From Flavobacteriaceae bacterium PS02337 (lineage in GTDB: Bacteria; Bacteroidota; Bacteroidia; Flavobacteriales; Flavobacteriaceae), in contig JASCOE010000010.1 of NCBI GenBank assembly GCA_029959285.1, positions 62,001 to 126,000 of the forward strand: DNA of 64,000 nucleotides. Direction: 5' to 3'. The position numbers and the translations under genes were made by a program. Position 1 is the first letter of the stretch. Each line of letters starts with the position of its first letter. This document shows positions 26,264 to 34,718 of the stretch, piece by piece. The notes below the pieces were generated by a model, which was not told the DNA's origin, made no database searches, and was given only the letters and a program-made list of their open reading frames with translations.

Positions 26264-26713
26264 ATGGTTAATAAAGAAAGAGTTTTAGTTCGCGATAATA
26301 AGGGGATTTTTCTAAAAATGTTCAAAAGAAAGTTCAAAAATGAGTTTGAATTTTCTGAAGATTCTTTTTTGTTGAAAAACGAAAAAAAATCAAGCACGTA
26401 TGATCATTCTGTATTTGTAGTTTATGAATATTCTGAGCTATTGGATTTCTTTGAATTAGAAGGAATCAATAACAATTTTATGGTTTGTTTATTTAGTAAA
26501 CATCTATATAATAGCTTGTCTATGATAGAAGAAATCAAAGATTTGATTCTAATAGATGCTTCAAAAAGTAAAACAGAAATTTTTGAAGATTTAAGAACTT
26601 ATTTCAAATCTTCAAGTTTAATTCCAAAATTGGCTACCAAGACTTTTGGCAAATCGCAAATGCAGCAAAAACAGCTCGAAGTATTGCAAAGAGCTTTATT
26701 TTTTATGATGTGA
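26264..26713 (+). CDS. Unknown 149-residue protein, possibly a degenerate receiver-like domain
   Basis: I do not recognise a named family. The layout suggests alternating strands and helices: VLVRDNKGIFLKMFKRKF, HSVFVVYEY, FMVCLFSKHLYNSL and LILIDASKSKTEIFEDLRTYF. That spacing recalls a response-regulator receiver fold without the usual acidic pocket or phospho-acceptor aspartate. No signal peptide or membrane segment is present. It stands alone after the hairpin-rich gap and is convergent with the ThuA-like gene. The fold assignment is a low-confidence guess; the ORF itself looks genuine. Confidence 0.55.
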   Translation: MVNKERVLVRDNKGIFLKMFKRKFKNEFEFSEDSFLLKNEKKSSTYDHSVFVVYEYSELLDFFELEGINNNFMVCLFSKHLYNSLSMIEEIKDLILIDASKSKTEIFEDLRTYFKSSSLIPKLATKTFGKSQMQQKQLEVLQRALFFMM

Positions 26714-26757
26714 CTGAAGGAATTTAGTACTGAAAATGATGCTAATAATACGCTGAA

Positions 26758-27531
26758 TTATTTTTTACCAGCAGCCCAAAAAAGAGCATTTTTCAGAAGA
26801 GTAGTGTAAGCTTGGTTTTCAAACAATTCTGGAGAATGCCCCATAAAGATGTAAATATTTTTAGATTTAAAATGGTCGTTTGTCCAAATTACAGGATGAT
26901 CTCCCATTTTTATTTTTGAATCTGGACTATAACTAGATTCATCAACTGAAGCCAATACACGAACATTTTTCCGCGGACTTTTATCATAAATATACCATTC
27001 TTCTTTTTGTATTAAAAAATCTGATGGAATTCCTTTCATTACAGGATGAGATTGATTTTCGACCACAACTTTTGCACTTGCAAAATCAGGAATGTAATTG
27101 ACAAATTTTATTCCTCCCATAAAATCAGAAAACCAATTCCACATCGGATATCCATCAAATTCGCCGAGTAAAGTCGCGTGATGCAAGCCAATCCAACTGC
27201 CTTTGCCGCTGTTCATATATTTCTCAAATGCTTTCATTGAATCTTCGCTCCAAGTATAAGGAGGATAATCTAATTGAATAAAAACCTGATATTGACTTAA
27301 AAAATTGTCATTTATCGCTTTAGTATTTTCAATATAATCAATTGTAAAACTGCTATCAATTGCTAATTTATTTAGCCAAGGTTTTGCGGCCTTTGTAAAT
27401 TCTAAATGATGTCCGCCATTTTCATATAAAACCAAAGCTTTAAACCTCGATTTTTTTGATTTTTGAGCCATACAATCTGCTTGATAAAAGCGCATTAAAA
27501 CTAAACTGATTATGATAATTGATTTTTTCAT
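26758..27531 (-). CDS. Secreted ThuA-like domain protein
   Basis: A 257-residue protein with a signal peptide (residues 1-22, a possible lipid-modified cysteine in YQADC). KALVLYENGGHHLEFTKAAKPWL, then WIGLHHATLLGEF and FMGHSPELFENQAYTTLLKNALFWAAG are conserved ThuA/trehalose-utilisation-like blocks with a class I glutamine-amidotransferase-like fold. The family acts on carbohydrates, but its chemistry is poorly defined. The gene is 30 nt downstream of the broken GH9 gene, so the two probably formed a small secreted carbohydrate-use operon. Confidence 0.82.
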   Translation of the reverse strand: MKKSIIIISLVLMRFYQADCMAQKSKKSRFKALVLYENGGHHLEFTKAAKPWLNKLAIDSSFTIDYIENTKAINDNFLSQYQVFIQLDYPPYTWSEDSMKAFEKYMNSGKGSWIGLHHATLLGEFDGYPMWNWFSDFMGGIKFVNYIPDFASAKVVVENQSHPVMKGIPSDFLIQKEEWYIYDKSPRKNVRVLASVDESSYSPDSKIKMGDHPVIWTNDHFKSKNIYIFMGHSPELFENQAYTTLLKNALFWAAGKK

Positions 27532-27561
27532 TGAATAATTAAATTGTTACTTTCAAGTTTT

Positions 27562-29332
27562 TTACTTCTCAACAGTTGCCGTAATCGCCTGTAAAAACCA
27601 AGCAGAATGCGGAATCCATTGTTCTGTCCAACGCCATTCATTTCCTTTATCTTCCATTTTAAAATCGATTCCCGATCCATCTGCATTTCCATCTTTGCCT
27701 GTTATTCCATTCGAAATTCCGCCTTTTTCTGAACCATGGCCATAATTAGAATGCATGTACGGAACGTTTTTTTTTCCAAATTGATACAAAAAACATATCG
27801 AATATGGATTACAGCCCAATATCCAAGATAATTGCTGAGAAGCGTACAATTCAAGCGATTTTTTTGTGTCGTCAGTTTTTTGAAGAGATAATACTTTTGC
27901 GCCTTCTGTTGCTGCAGTTGCAAGCGATGCTAATCTTGCATTTTCGCCTTGCCACCACCAGCCAGTTTCATTTTCATGCGGAATAAAAAATCCGTCTTTT
28001 ACTTTTTCATTAAATAAAAAACTTTGACGCGCATACCCAAACGGATTCGTAACATTTTGAGTTACTTTCAAATTATAGTCTAATGCTTTTCTAATTACGT
28101 TTTTTACTCTTAGCTTTTCGTTTTCATCGCTTTCTTTTTTCAAATAACGGGTTAAAGCTACAACCGGCTAAACCTGCATCTGCAGCATGCCAAAACGGAC
28201 GATTAGAATCATTAGATCTAAACCAGCCTTGATCTGTCATTCTATTTTCAAGTTTATGAGCCCATTTTCTGGTTTCATCTTGATAAAATTTATCATTTGT
28301 CGCAATCCATAATTCAGTTGAAGCCATTAAAGCACAATAATCGTCAATGATATTTTCTTTTCCATCATCGTCGTATTTGGTGTTGTTTATTAAAAGATGC
28401 GCATAAGCACGTTTTGCTCCGTCAAGATATTGCGCTGAGGTAAAATCGCCACTTTTTTTCCATTGTGAAATTCGTGCAAGTGAAGCAATTGCCATACCTG
28501 CGCCTTCGCGAAAAGCAGATTGATATTCATCTGTGGTTACACTATTGGCTTTCAAGCCAACAATTCTTCTTGCCGAAGGATTTTTATCGAAATAACTGAA
28601 AACAATCATATAAAAATAATCTTCATCAGACAAACAGCGCATCATATAATCTGCGCCCCAAATGGCTTCATTATCTAATGAATCTTTTATTTTCCATTCA
28701 ATAAGTTGTTTAGAAATCTCTTCTGAAGTATTAATTAAAGACCAAGTTACCAAAGGTGTTTGTTGCGGTGAAACAAAATTAGCATAAGCCAAATGCGAAA
28801 AATATTTACTGACATCGCCAGAAGCGTCGCACCAACCGCCATGAACATCGACTTTTTTTGTACTTCCGAATAATAACATTTTTTTATCGGCTTCAAGTTC
28901 TTCGGGCGTATTGGCTCTTTGTTTATTATAATAATGCACAATTGAAGAAATAGTTCTTTTGGCTAAAATATTTTCTTCAATCGAAAAAGAAGCAGAACTA
29001 TAAATTTGATTGGCAACTTTTATCGTGATTTTATAGTTTCCAGTTTTTTGAAATGCAGAAAAATCGGCCGTAAAAAACGATTGATCAAGCAACCATTCTT
29101 CAATATTTTCTGCTGTTCCAACTTTCGAAGTAAAAACGGTTTTATTGGTTTTTGTATCAATTAAATTGAAAGTCGTATTTGGAAGATTGCCTTTAAAACC
29201 AATAATAGCCACTTTTGGACTTTTGGGGTCAAATCCAACTTGATTTACATAAATAACGGGTTGGCTGTATGTCACAAAAGAAAGAAATAAAGCTATTGTG
29301 ACAAATCGTAAATGTTTTCGAAAATTCAGCAT
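27562..29332 (-). pseudogene. Glycoside hydrolase family 9 gene, frameshifted
   Basis: Two leftward reading frames together make one GH9 protein of about 590 residues. The first (28124-29332) has a signal peptide, a CelD-type N-terminal Ig-like domain (VIYVNQVGFDPKSPKVAIIGF) and the catalytic base region HGGWCDASGD (D169, D173). It ends shortly after AGCSFNPLFEKRKR. The second (27562-28143) carries the remainder, including LGCNPYS and WTEQWIPHSAWFL with the probable acid Glu. The break is at an A6 run (28135-28140 on the reverse strand); removing one A joins the frames. It may be a true inactivation, homopolymer slippage or a sequencing error. GH9 enzymes cut beta-glucans. Confidence 0.8.
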
Positions 29333-29608
29333 AGTTTTTATTTTAGAAGAAAAAGCAAATTACAAAAAAGTGAAAATCTAAAAGTTGTTTTCTTTTTTGA
29401 AAAAGAAGCTTTAAAAATCGATAAATAATGCTAAAGTTTCTATTTACAACACTTTAAAAAGAAAATCAAAAATGATTGATGTGTATTTGATTGGATTTTT
29501 TGTCAATAAAAAAGAACTTTATAAGTGCTGAAATATTTTTTATTAGAAATGAAATAACGTAACTTAGTGTAAATGGCGTAAAAAATAAACCCTAAATCAC
29601 AAGTAAGA

Positions 29609-30430
29609 ATGCGTTTTAAATCGATATTAATTTTCATTATTTTATATTCAATACAGTCCAATTCGCAGATAGTAGAAGACAAAAAAAATTTTAGAGCAGC
29701 AGATTCATTATTAAAAGAAAATAGCTTTTCTGTTCATCGCGATAATTATTTTCTAACAGGAGTACCACTAAACGAACCGATAACTCGTAATTCTGCCGAT
29801 GTTAAATATCAGGTAAGTTTTAAACTTAGATTAAATTCAAAACCTATATTGGGTGGTTTTTTTCCTTATTTAATGTATACACAAAAAGCTTTTTGGGACA
29901 TTTATGCAAGTTCTAAACCTTTTTCTGAAATCAATTTTAATCCTGGCGTGGCAATGGTTCGACCTTTTTATTTGAAAGGAGGAAGATTGACTTATGGAGC
30001 AGTTTCTTTTGAACACGAATCAAACGGAAGAGATTCTATTTATTCTCGAACTTGGAATATGCTCGCGTTTTCATTAAAATCTCAAGTTTCTCCAAGATGG
30101 ACAGTCGGAATTCGAGGATGGATTCCTTTAGTAGATAAAGAAGATAATCCTGGACTAACAAAATACGTTGGCTATGGCGAAGCTAGTGCAACGTATCAGA
30201 TTCAGCCTGGTCGTTGGAGTGCTGATGTTTTGTTTAGAAAAGGAAGCGGACTTATTAATTATGGATCACTGCAAACGCAGTTAAATTGGCGTCCATACAA
30301 AAGTGAAAATTATTATTTGACATTGCAATGGTTTGTCGGTTATACCGAAAGTTTAATAGATTATCAGGAACATAAAAGTATGCTCCGTTTAGGATTTACT
30401 ATTAAACCTGAAGGTATGGGAATTTTCTAA
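29609..30430 (+). CDS. pldA: Outer-membrane phospholipase A
   Basis: A 273-residue beta-barrel with a signal peptide ending near SNSQ. The catalytic set is H136 and S138 in FEHESNGRDS and N150 in SRTWN, with the same spacing as His142, Ser144 and Asn156 of E. coli OmpLA. YTQKAFWD and NPGVAMVRPF are family blocks, and strands end with an aromatic-rich C-terminus. It hydrolyses phospholipids that reach the outer leaflet. It is monocistronic, with a 276-bp upstream gap shared divergently with the GH9 gene in which I see no clear promoter. Confidence 0.92.
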   Translation: MRFKSILIFIILYSIQSNSQIVEDKKNFRAADSLLKENSFSVHRDNYFLTGVPLNEPITRNSADVKYQVSFKLRLNSKPILGGFFPYLMYTQKAFWDIYASSKPFSEINFNPGVAMVRPFYLKGGRLTYGAVSFEHESNGRDSIYSRTWNMLAFSLKSQVSPRWTVGIRGWIPLVDKEDNPGLTKYVGYGEASATYQIQPGRWSADVLFRKGSGLINYGSLQTQLNWRPYKSENYYLTLQWFVGYTESLIDYQEHKSMLRLGFTIKPEGMGIF

Positions 30431-30446
30431 ATTTAAATTGAAACGT

Positions 30447-30650
30447 TCAATTCATTCTTTTTTCTACAATTTTTTCGAGTTCGCTAAAACATTTAGAATG
30501 AATTTCCATTCCTTCCTGATATTGTTCGATTGTCATTCCGTACATAAAAAACGGATTTACTGAATTTTGAGAAAAAGTTTTGTCATATTTTTCTTCGTTA
30601 TTTGTTTGTGAAAATCGGTCTTTAAATTCTTTAGAGGGTTGATTAGTCAT
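30447..30650 (-). CDS. Small unknown protein
   Basis: A 67-residue soluble, charged protein (TNQPSKEFKDRFSQTNNEEKYDKTF at the start, an acidic helix EGMEIHSKCFSELEKIVEKRMN at the end). No family recognised. It ends 17 nt from the pldA stop on the other strand and lies just downstream of another small leftward gene, so the pair may be co-transcribed. Confidence 0.45.
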   Translation of the reverse strand: MTNQPSKEFKDRFSQTNNEEKYDKTFSQNSVNPFFMYGMTIEQYQEGMEIHSKCFSELEKIVEKRMN

Positions 30651-30685
30651 ATAGTAAGTATTTCAAAATAAATTATTATTAAAAG

Positions 30686-30958
30686 TTAATTAGAAGTTAA
30701 AAGTTTTATTTGCTCAATGGCTTCTTTGTTTTCGACAGCCACTTCGACCAAAGCAAGTAAAATATCATTTCTGAAAATTGTTTTGTTCCTAACGTTTCTA
30801 ATTAAGGCTTTACTTGGTGCTGCGTGTCCTTTTTTTAAGATGCAAGCTATAGTTAAGTCAACATACGTAACTGGTAAATGCTTGTTAATAAATTCATAAG
30901 CTTTTTTATTGTAAGAATTATCTTCTTTAAAATCACTGTTATTGATTAATTTTGGCAT
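30686..30958 (-). CDS. Small unknown protein divergent from an Xre regulator
   Basis: A 90-residue soluble, probably all-helical protein (NKKAYEFINKHLPVTYVDLTIACILKKGHAAPSK, NDILLALVEVAVENKEAIEQIKLL). I do not recognise a family. It is divergent from the Xre-type gene at 31082 with a 123-bp very AT-rich gap. Divergent regulator and small-protein arrangements are often autoregulated pairs, but nothing here shows toxin or antitoxin activity. Confidence 0.5.
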   Translation of the reverse strand: MPKLINNSDFKEDNSYNKKAYEFINKHLPVTYVDLTIACILKKGHAAPSKALIRNVRNKTIFRNDILLALVEVAVENKEAIEQIKLLTSN

Positions 30959-31081
30959 ATATTTGCAATTTATAACTTAATGTTTCTATATTTTATGTAA
31001 ATGTAAGAATAATATTATATTTAGTATCCTTTTTAATGTTAAAAAATATATTATAACTACATTTTGTGTTGAATTTAAATA

Positions 31082-31411
31082 ATGATGTACAACGAAAAAC
31101 TAAGCAAATTCTTTAAAGCTAAAGGATTAAAGCAAAAAGAGGTGGGGGCAATTTTAGGATTTAGCCCGGCAATGATTGGAAGATATTTACACGGTACGGC
31201 TAATATTGGTTCAGAATTTATTATTAGTTTAAGTAAAAATTTTCCCGATGTAGATTTAAATGATCTTTTTGCTCCAGAAAATGGGCAAAATATGGTTAAT
31301 GAAGCTGGTGCAGTTTATGAAAGACAAAATATTCTTAATGATTTGCAAGACATTGAGGGACGTATTCATAACATTCGACTGCGCTTGGCAGAAAAGAAAT
31401 TTGAGGAATAA
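31082..31411 (+). CDS. Xre-family helix-turn-helix regulator
   Basis: A 109-residue DNA-binding protein. The HTH is KLSKFFKAKGLKQKEVGAILGFSPAMIGRYLHG (about residues 6-38), followed by an acidic linker and a C-terminal helix (ERQNILNDLQDIEGRIHNIRLRLAEKKFEE) that probably forms a coiled coil for dimerisation. Tandem ATG codons mark the start; either may be used. It is followed by an intrinsic terminator and divergent from a small unknown gene. Regulatory target unknown. Confidence 0.85.
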   Translation: MMYNEKLSKFFKAKGLKQKEVGAILGFSPAMIGRYLHGTANIGSEFIISLSKNFPDVDLNDLFAPENGQNMVNEAGAVYERQNILNDLQDIEGRIHNIRLRLAEKKFEE

Positions 31412-31463
31412 TTTCAATGTATTTTCCAAAAATATCAAACAACTTACCAATTTAATGAATTAC

Positions 31464-31497
31464 AAAAGCCAGTTTTTAAAGGTGGCTTTTTTGTTTT
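31464..31497 (+). terminator. Intrinsic terminator after the Xre gene
   Basis: AAAAGCCA (31464-31471) pairs with TGGCTTTT (31483-31490) around an 11-nt loop and runs into further T residues to 31497. It is a standard rho-independent layout about 50 nt after the stop codon. Confidence 0.8.
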
Positions 31498-31584
31498 AAT
31501 ATACTAACTTGTAAATATTTGTTTTTAAATGATTTAAGTTTTTTTATTAAATTTGGGATAAGCAATTTCTAGCTAAATAACGAT

Positions 31585-32688
31585 ATGGAAAAATTAAAAC
31601 GACCGGTTTATCTCAAACCCGGAACTGATGATTTTTTTAAAAAGATGCGTTTAGAAGTGAATGAAACGGTCTTAAATAACCCATCATTGTACAAGTTAAA
31701 TGTTGTGAAGTCTTTGGGATTTCTAGCTGCTTTCTTTTTGTTTTATGCCTGTATTTTAATTTTTGGTAACCAAACTTCTTTGCTTTTTCTTTTTTATATT
31801 TTGTCTGGCATTACTATGATTGTACTTTTTATAAATGCCTTTCATGACGCTGCGCATGGCGCTTTGTTCAAAAAACCGAAACACAACCAATGGTTTCTAT
31901 ATGTTTTAGAACTTTTTGGAAGCAATCATTGGCTTTGGATGCGGCGGCATATTGGCTTGCATCACGCATATCCAAATGTTCCAGATTGGGATGTTGATAT
32001 AAAGCAAAGCAATATCATTAGGATTTTTCCAAATAGTCCGCAGTTTGATTATCACAAATACCAGCATATTTATATGTGGTTTATATATCCTTTTTACAGT
32101 TTAAACTGGATTTACATTCGAGATTTTAAAGACTTTTTTGGAAAGAATGATAATTACGTAAAAAAAATTGTAGAAGAAATTCCGAAACAAGAAATATATC
32201 GATTATTTGCAGCAAAAATTATAAACCTAATTTATCTGCTTTTCATTCCCATGATATATTTAAATCAGCCTTGGCATATTGTTCTTTTGGCTTGGCTTTG
32301 CATGCATATGTCTGGAAGCGTACTTGGTGTTGTAGCTTTAGTTTCTACGCATGTTGACGAAGATGCCAATTTTCCAAATACTGATGAAGAAGGAAATCTT
32401 TCGGCAACATGGGCTATGCATCAAATGATTGTAACTAAAGATTTTAGCACAGAAAGCAAATTGGCAAATTTCTTATACGGCGGATTTACGCATCATGTTG
32501 CACATCATCTTTTTCCTGGAGTTGGGCACACTTATTATCCTCAAATTACACCAATTATCAGACGCTATGCAGCAGAATATGATTTGCCTTACACGTCATA
32601 TCCATTTTATCACGCCGTTCGCTCTCATTTTAGAATGCTGAAAAACAAAGGAGTAAAAGAAAATATCTTAACGATAGGAGAGATTTGA
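31585..32688 (+). CDS. Membrane fatty-acid desaturase
   Basis: A 367-residue integral membrane di-iron desaturase. The three histidine boxes are HDAAH (87-91), RHIGLHH (H122, H126, H127) and HHVAHH (303-308), the last followed by LFPG. Two pairs of membrane helices (about 43-85 and 210-245) flank the second box. The pattern fits linoleoyl-CoA/acyl-lipid desaturases that use cytochrome b5- or ferredoxin-type donors to add a double bond to membrane fatty acids. Regiospecificity is not predictable. It sits alone between terminator and repeat. Confidence 0.9.
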   Translation: MEKLKRPVYLKPGTDDFFKKMRLEVNETVLNNPSLYKLNVVKSLGFLAAFFLFYACILIFGNQTSLLFLFYILSGITMIVLFINAFHDAAHGALFKKPKHNQWFLYVLELFGSNHWLWMRRHIGLHHAYPNVPDWDVDIKQSNIIRIFPNSPQFDYHKYQHIYMWFIYPFYSLNWIYIRDFKDFFGKNDNYVKKIVEEIPKQEIYRLFAAKIINLIYLLFIPMIYLNQPWHIVLLAWLCMHMSGSVLGVVALVSTHVDEDANFPNTDEEGNLSATWAMHQMIVTKDFSTESKLANFLYGGFTHHVAHHLFPGVGHTYYPQITPIIRRYAAEYDLPYTSYPFYHAVRSHFRMLKNKGVKENILTIGEI

Positions 32689-32771
32689 ATTGTAATTGTT
32701 AATTGTAAATTGTTAATTGTTAATGGTGAATTAGTGCATTACAATTCATAATTCATAATCCATAACTCATA
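32689..32771. repeat. Two adjacent 7-bp tandem arrays (ATTGTTA and ATTCATA units)
   Basis: Directly after the desaturase stop, ATTGTTA-type units run from 32689 to 32722 in strict 7-nt register. A second array of four ATTCATA-type units fills 32744-32771 and ends one base before the stop codon of the converging gene. GAATTGTAAT (32687-32696) is also repeated inverted at 32738-32747. Confidence 0.65.
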
Positions 32772-32772
32772 A

Positions 32773-33285
32773 TTATTTCACGTTCTCTTTTTTAATATTT
32801 AAGTCTTTTAGGAAATTATCTTTTATTTCGATTTCAAAATTATCTTCTTTAAAAACAGTTAATTTTGATTCAGCAAATTTGTAAACGTTGATTTTGTTAT
32901 TTTTCACATCAATATAAAGGTCAAAAGAAAAAGAATTGCAATCGTGTTGTTTACAGCCCCAAGCGTGCAATATGTTTTCCTGTTTTTCAAAAGGAGTTTC
33001 TGTATTCCAATTTTTCACCATTTCGTCATAATCAGCTCCTAGAAGAGTTTTTAATCTTGGTGCTAAACTACTTTTGGTTAAAAACTGCGTTCCAATAACA
33101 CTTTTATCAACTAATGTATACAAGGAATCGGTCGGATTTAAAACAGTACTATCTGTTTTTAAAGCTTCAGTTTTTATAGAAGTTGAATCGGTTGTTGGAA
33201 CAGTTTTTATGATTTCTTTTTTGCAAGAAAAAAAGATAAAACTACTTAAAACAACAAAAGAAATATATTTGATTTTGAAATTCAT
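32773..33285 (-). CDS. Ivy-like lysozyme-inhibitor lipoprotein
   Basis: A 170-residue lipoprotein with lipobox FFSC (C21), a threonine/serine-rich linker and a C-terminal domain. The key feature is HAWGCKQHDCNSFSFDLYID, residues 108-127. CKQHDC (C111-C116) matches the CKPHDC loop of the Ivy family, whose central histidine inserts into the C-type lysozyme active site. Ivy proteins are best known as Proteobacterial periplasmic inhibitors. If correct, this would be a surface- or periplasm-anchored defence against lysozyme. The next gene region encodes a peptidoglycan-related peptidase. The fold beyond the loop was not verified. Confidence 0.65.
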   Translation of the reverse strand: MNFKIKYISFVVLSSFIFFSCKKEIIKTVPTTDSTSIKTEALKTDSTVLNPTDSLYTLVDKSVIGTQFLTKSSLAPRLKTLLGADYDEMVKNWNTETPFEKQENILHAWGCKQHDCNSFSFDLYIDVKNNKINVYKFAESKLTVFKEDNFEIEIKDNFLKDLNIKKENVK

Positions 33286-33492
33286 AATGACTGGTTTTTA
33301 GAATTAATAAATTGACTGAATAAAGTCTTAATGATCTAATTATCATAAAGATATTAAAATATTGTTTGTTTTGAAAGGAATTTAAGACGTTATTCTCCGA
33401 AAAACTTAATTTTTAGTGTCAAAGAAGTAATCTTAAAAACAGGTAGTTTTGAGTTTTTTTGATTAACTTCATTTTTTTAAAATTTGATAAAA

Positions 33493-34143
33493 ATGAATGG
33501 CTTTTCGAAATTTCAAGTCCTTTTTCTTTTTTGTTTTACTTCATTGCAGGCTCAAAATGAAGCGTATACAAATGAAGAATCTTCTAACCAGATTTCCGAT
33601 ACTACATTTGTAAATCTAAGAGATTACAGCAATGATTTTATCTACGATATGAAATATGCAACTGAAGATAATTTCTTAAAAGCAAAAGTATACGATTGTG
33701 CAGAATGCATGCTCCGTTTAAAAACCGTAAAAGCTTTAATTGCAGCAAATAATGATTTTTTGAAAAAAGGATTTAAAATAAAATTATACGATTGCTATAG
33801 ACCTTTAGATATTCAAAAAAAGATGTGGGCAATTGTTTCGAATCCAGAATATGTGGCAGATCCAAAAAAAGGCTCCATCCACAATAGAGGAGGAGCCGTA
33901 GATATTTCTTTGGTTTATATAACTGGAAAAGAAGTAGATATGGGAACTTCTTTTGACTTTTTCGGAATTCAGGCAAGCCATAATTTTAAACAGCTTTCTA
34001 AAGAAATTCTTTCTAAAAGAGCGTATTTGAAAAAAACAATGATTAAAAATGGCTTTAATTCATTTGATTCTGAATGGTGGCATTATAACTTAAAAACAGG
34101 TTTAAAAGATAAAGTGGCCAACGAAAAATGGAAATGCGATTAA
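33493..34143 (+). CDS. Secreted D-Ala-D-Ala dipeptidase (VanX/DdpX-like)
   Basis: A 216-residue protein with signal peptide (residues 1-20, ending LQAQ). The zinc ligands and catalytic residues of the M15D family are visible: R103 in CYRPLD, H130 and D137 in SIHNRGGAVDI, E194 and H197 in SEWWHYNL. It would hydrolyse D-Ala-D-Ala in the periplasm for recycling rather than vancomycin resistance, as no VanHA partners are near. An ATG at 33493 is preferred over TTG at 33484 because the signal peptide follows. Its stop codon abuts the stop of the converging gene. Confidence 0.9.
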   Translation: MNGFSKFQVLFLFCFTSLQAQNEAYTNEESSNQISDTTFVNLRDYSNDFIYDMKYATEDNFLKAKVYDCAECMLRLKTVKALIAANNDFLKKGFKIKLYDCYRPLDIQKKMWAIVSNPEYVADPKKGSIHNRGGAVDISLVYITGKEVDMGTSFDFFGIQASHNFKQLSKEILSKRAYLKKTMIKNGFNSFDSEWWHYNLKTGLKDKVANEKWKCD

Positions 34144-34716
34144 TTACTCAACGCATCTAATATTTTCCATAAAATAGGTATTCGGATTGGTGACTTTACC
34201 AGTTAATTCAGAAGTAAGTTCACGTTTTACGATGTAATCTTCAATATTAGTTAGATACTTAATTCGCATAATCGAAATTGGAGACTTTTTTAGTTCTTCG
34301 TAATTATCTTTCATAAACATGAAAATTCCTGTATTGATTCTGTTATCATATCCTTTTTCATCACGAACCAATGTGCCGCAATTTTCCTGATTGATGTGCA
34401 TTAACGTTACGATTTTTCCGTTTTCTAACTGCAAAAAGATTTTCGAATTTTTATCAAAACAATTCGCTTTAATAAAATCTTTACTTTTTTGAATAGATTG
34501 AAGATTTAGCGTTGGCAAACCGTCAGTTTGGGCTAAAGAGAAGAAAATATAATTAAAACTTCCGCCAAAATATTTTTCACTCATTAAGTATTCGTTTGTT
34601 ACTTTATAAGATCCAATTGAGTCATTTACATTTACACTATATTCACAAGGTTTCTGTTTTTGGGCAAATGCAGTAAAGGTTAATAAAAAAAGGGTTAGAG
34701 TAATTAGTTGTTTCAT
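34144..34716 (-). CDS. Secreted hypothetical protein
   Basis: A 190-residue exported protein. Starting at the ATG at 34716 gives a clean signal peptide, MKQLITLTLFLLTFTAFAQ; the longer reading from 34737 would overlap the upstream methyltransferase stop. The mature part has a central HINQENCGTLVRDEKG and two or three cysteines (KPCEYS, KANCFD, QENCG). No family recognised. It follows the methyltransferase gene after 2 nt, so it is probably in the same leftward transcript. Confidence 0.65.
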   Translation of the reverse strand: MKQLITLTLFLLTFTAFAQKQKPCEYSVNVNDSIGSYKVTNEYLMSEKYFGGSFNYIFFSLAQTDGLPTLNLQSIQKSKDFIKANCFDKNSKIFLQLENGKIVTLMHINQENCGTLVRDEKGYDNRINTGIFMFMKDNYEELKKSPISIMRIKYLTNIEDYIVKRELTSELTGKVTNPNTYFMENIRCVE

Positions 34717-34718
34717 GT

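Noticed and set aside
33493-34143. Vancomycin-resistance role for the VanX-like gene
   Set aside because: No VanH, VanA-type ligase or VanRS genes are near; the secreted form fits peptidoglycan recycling better.
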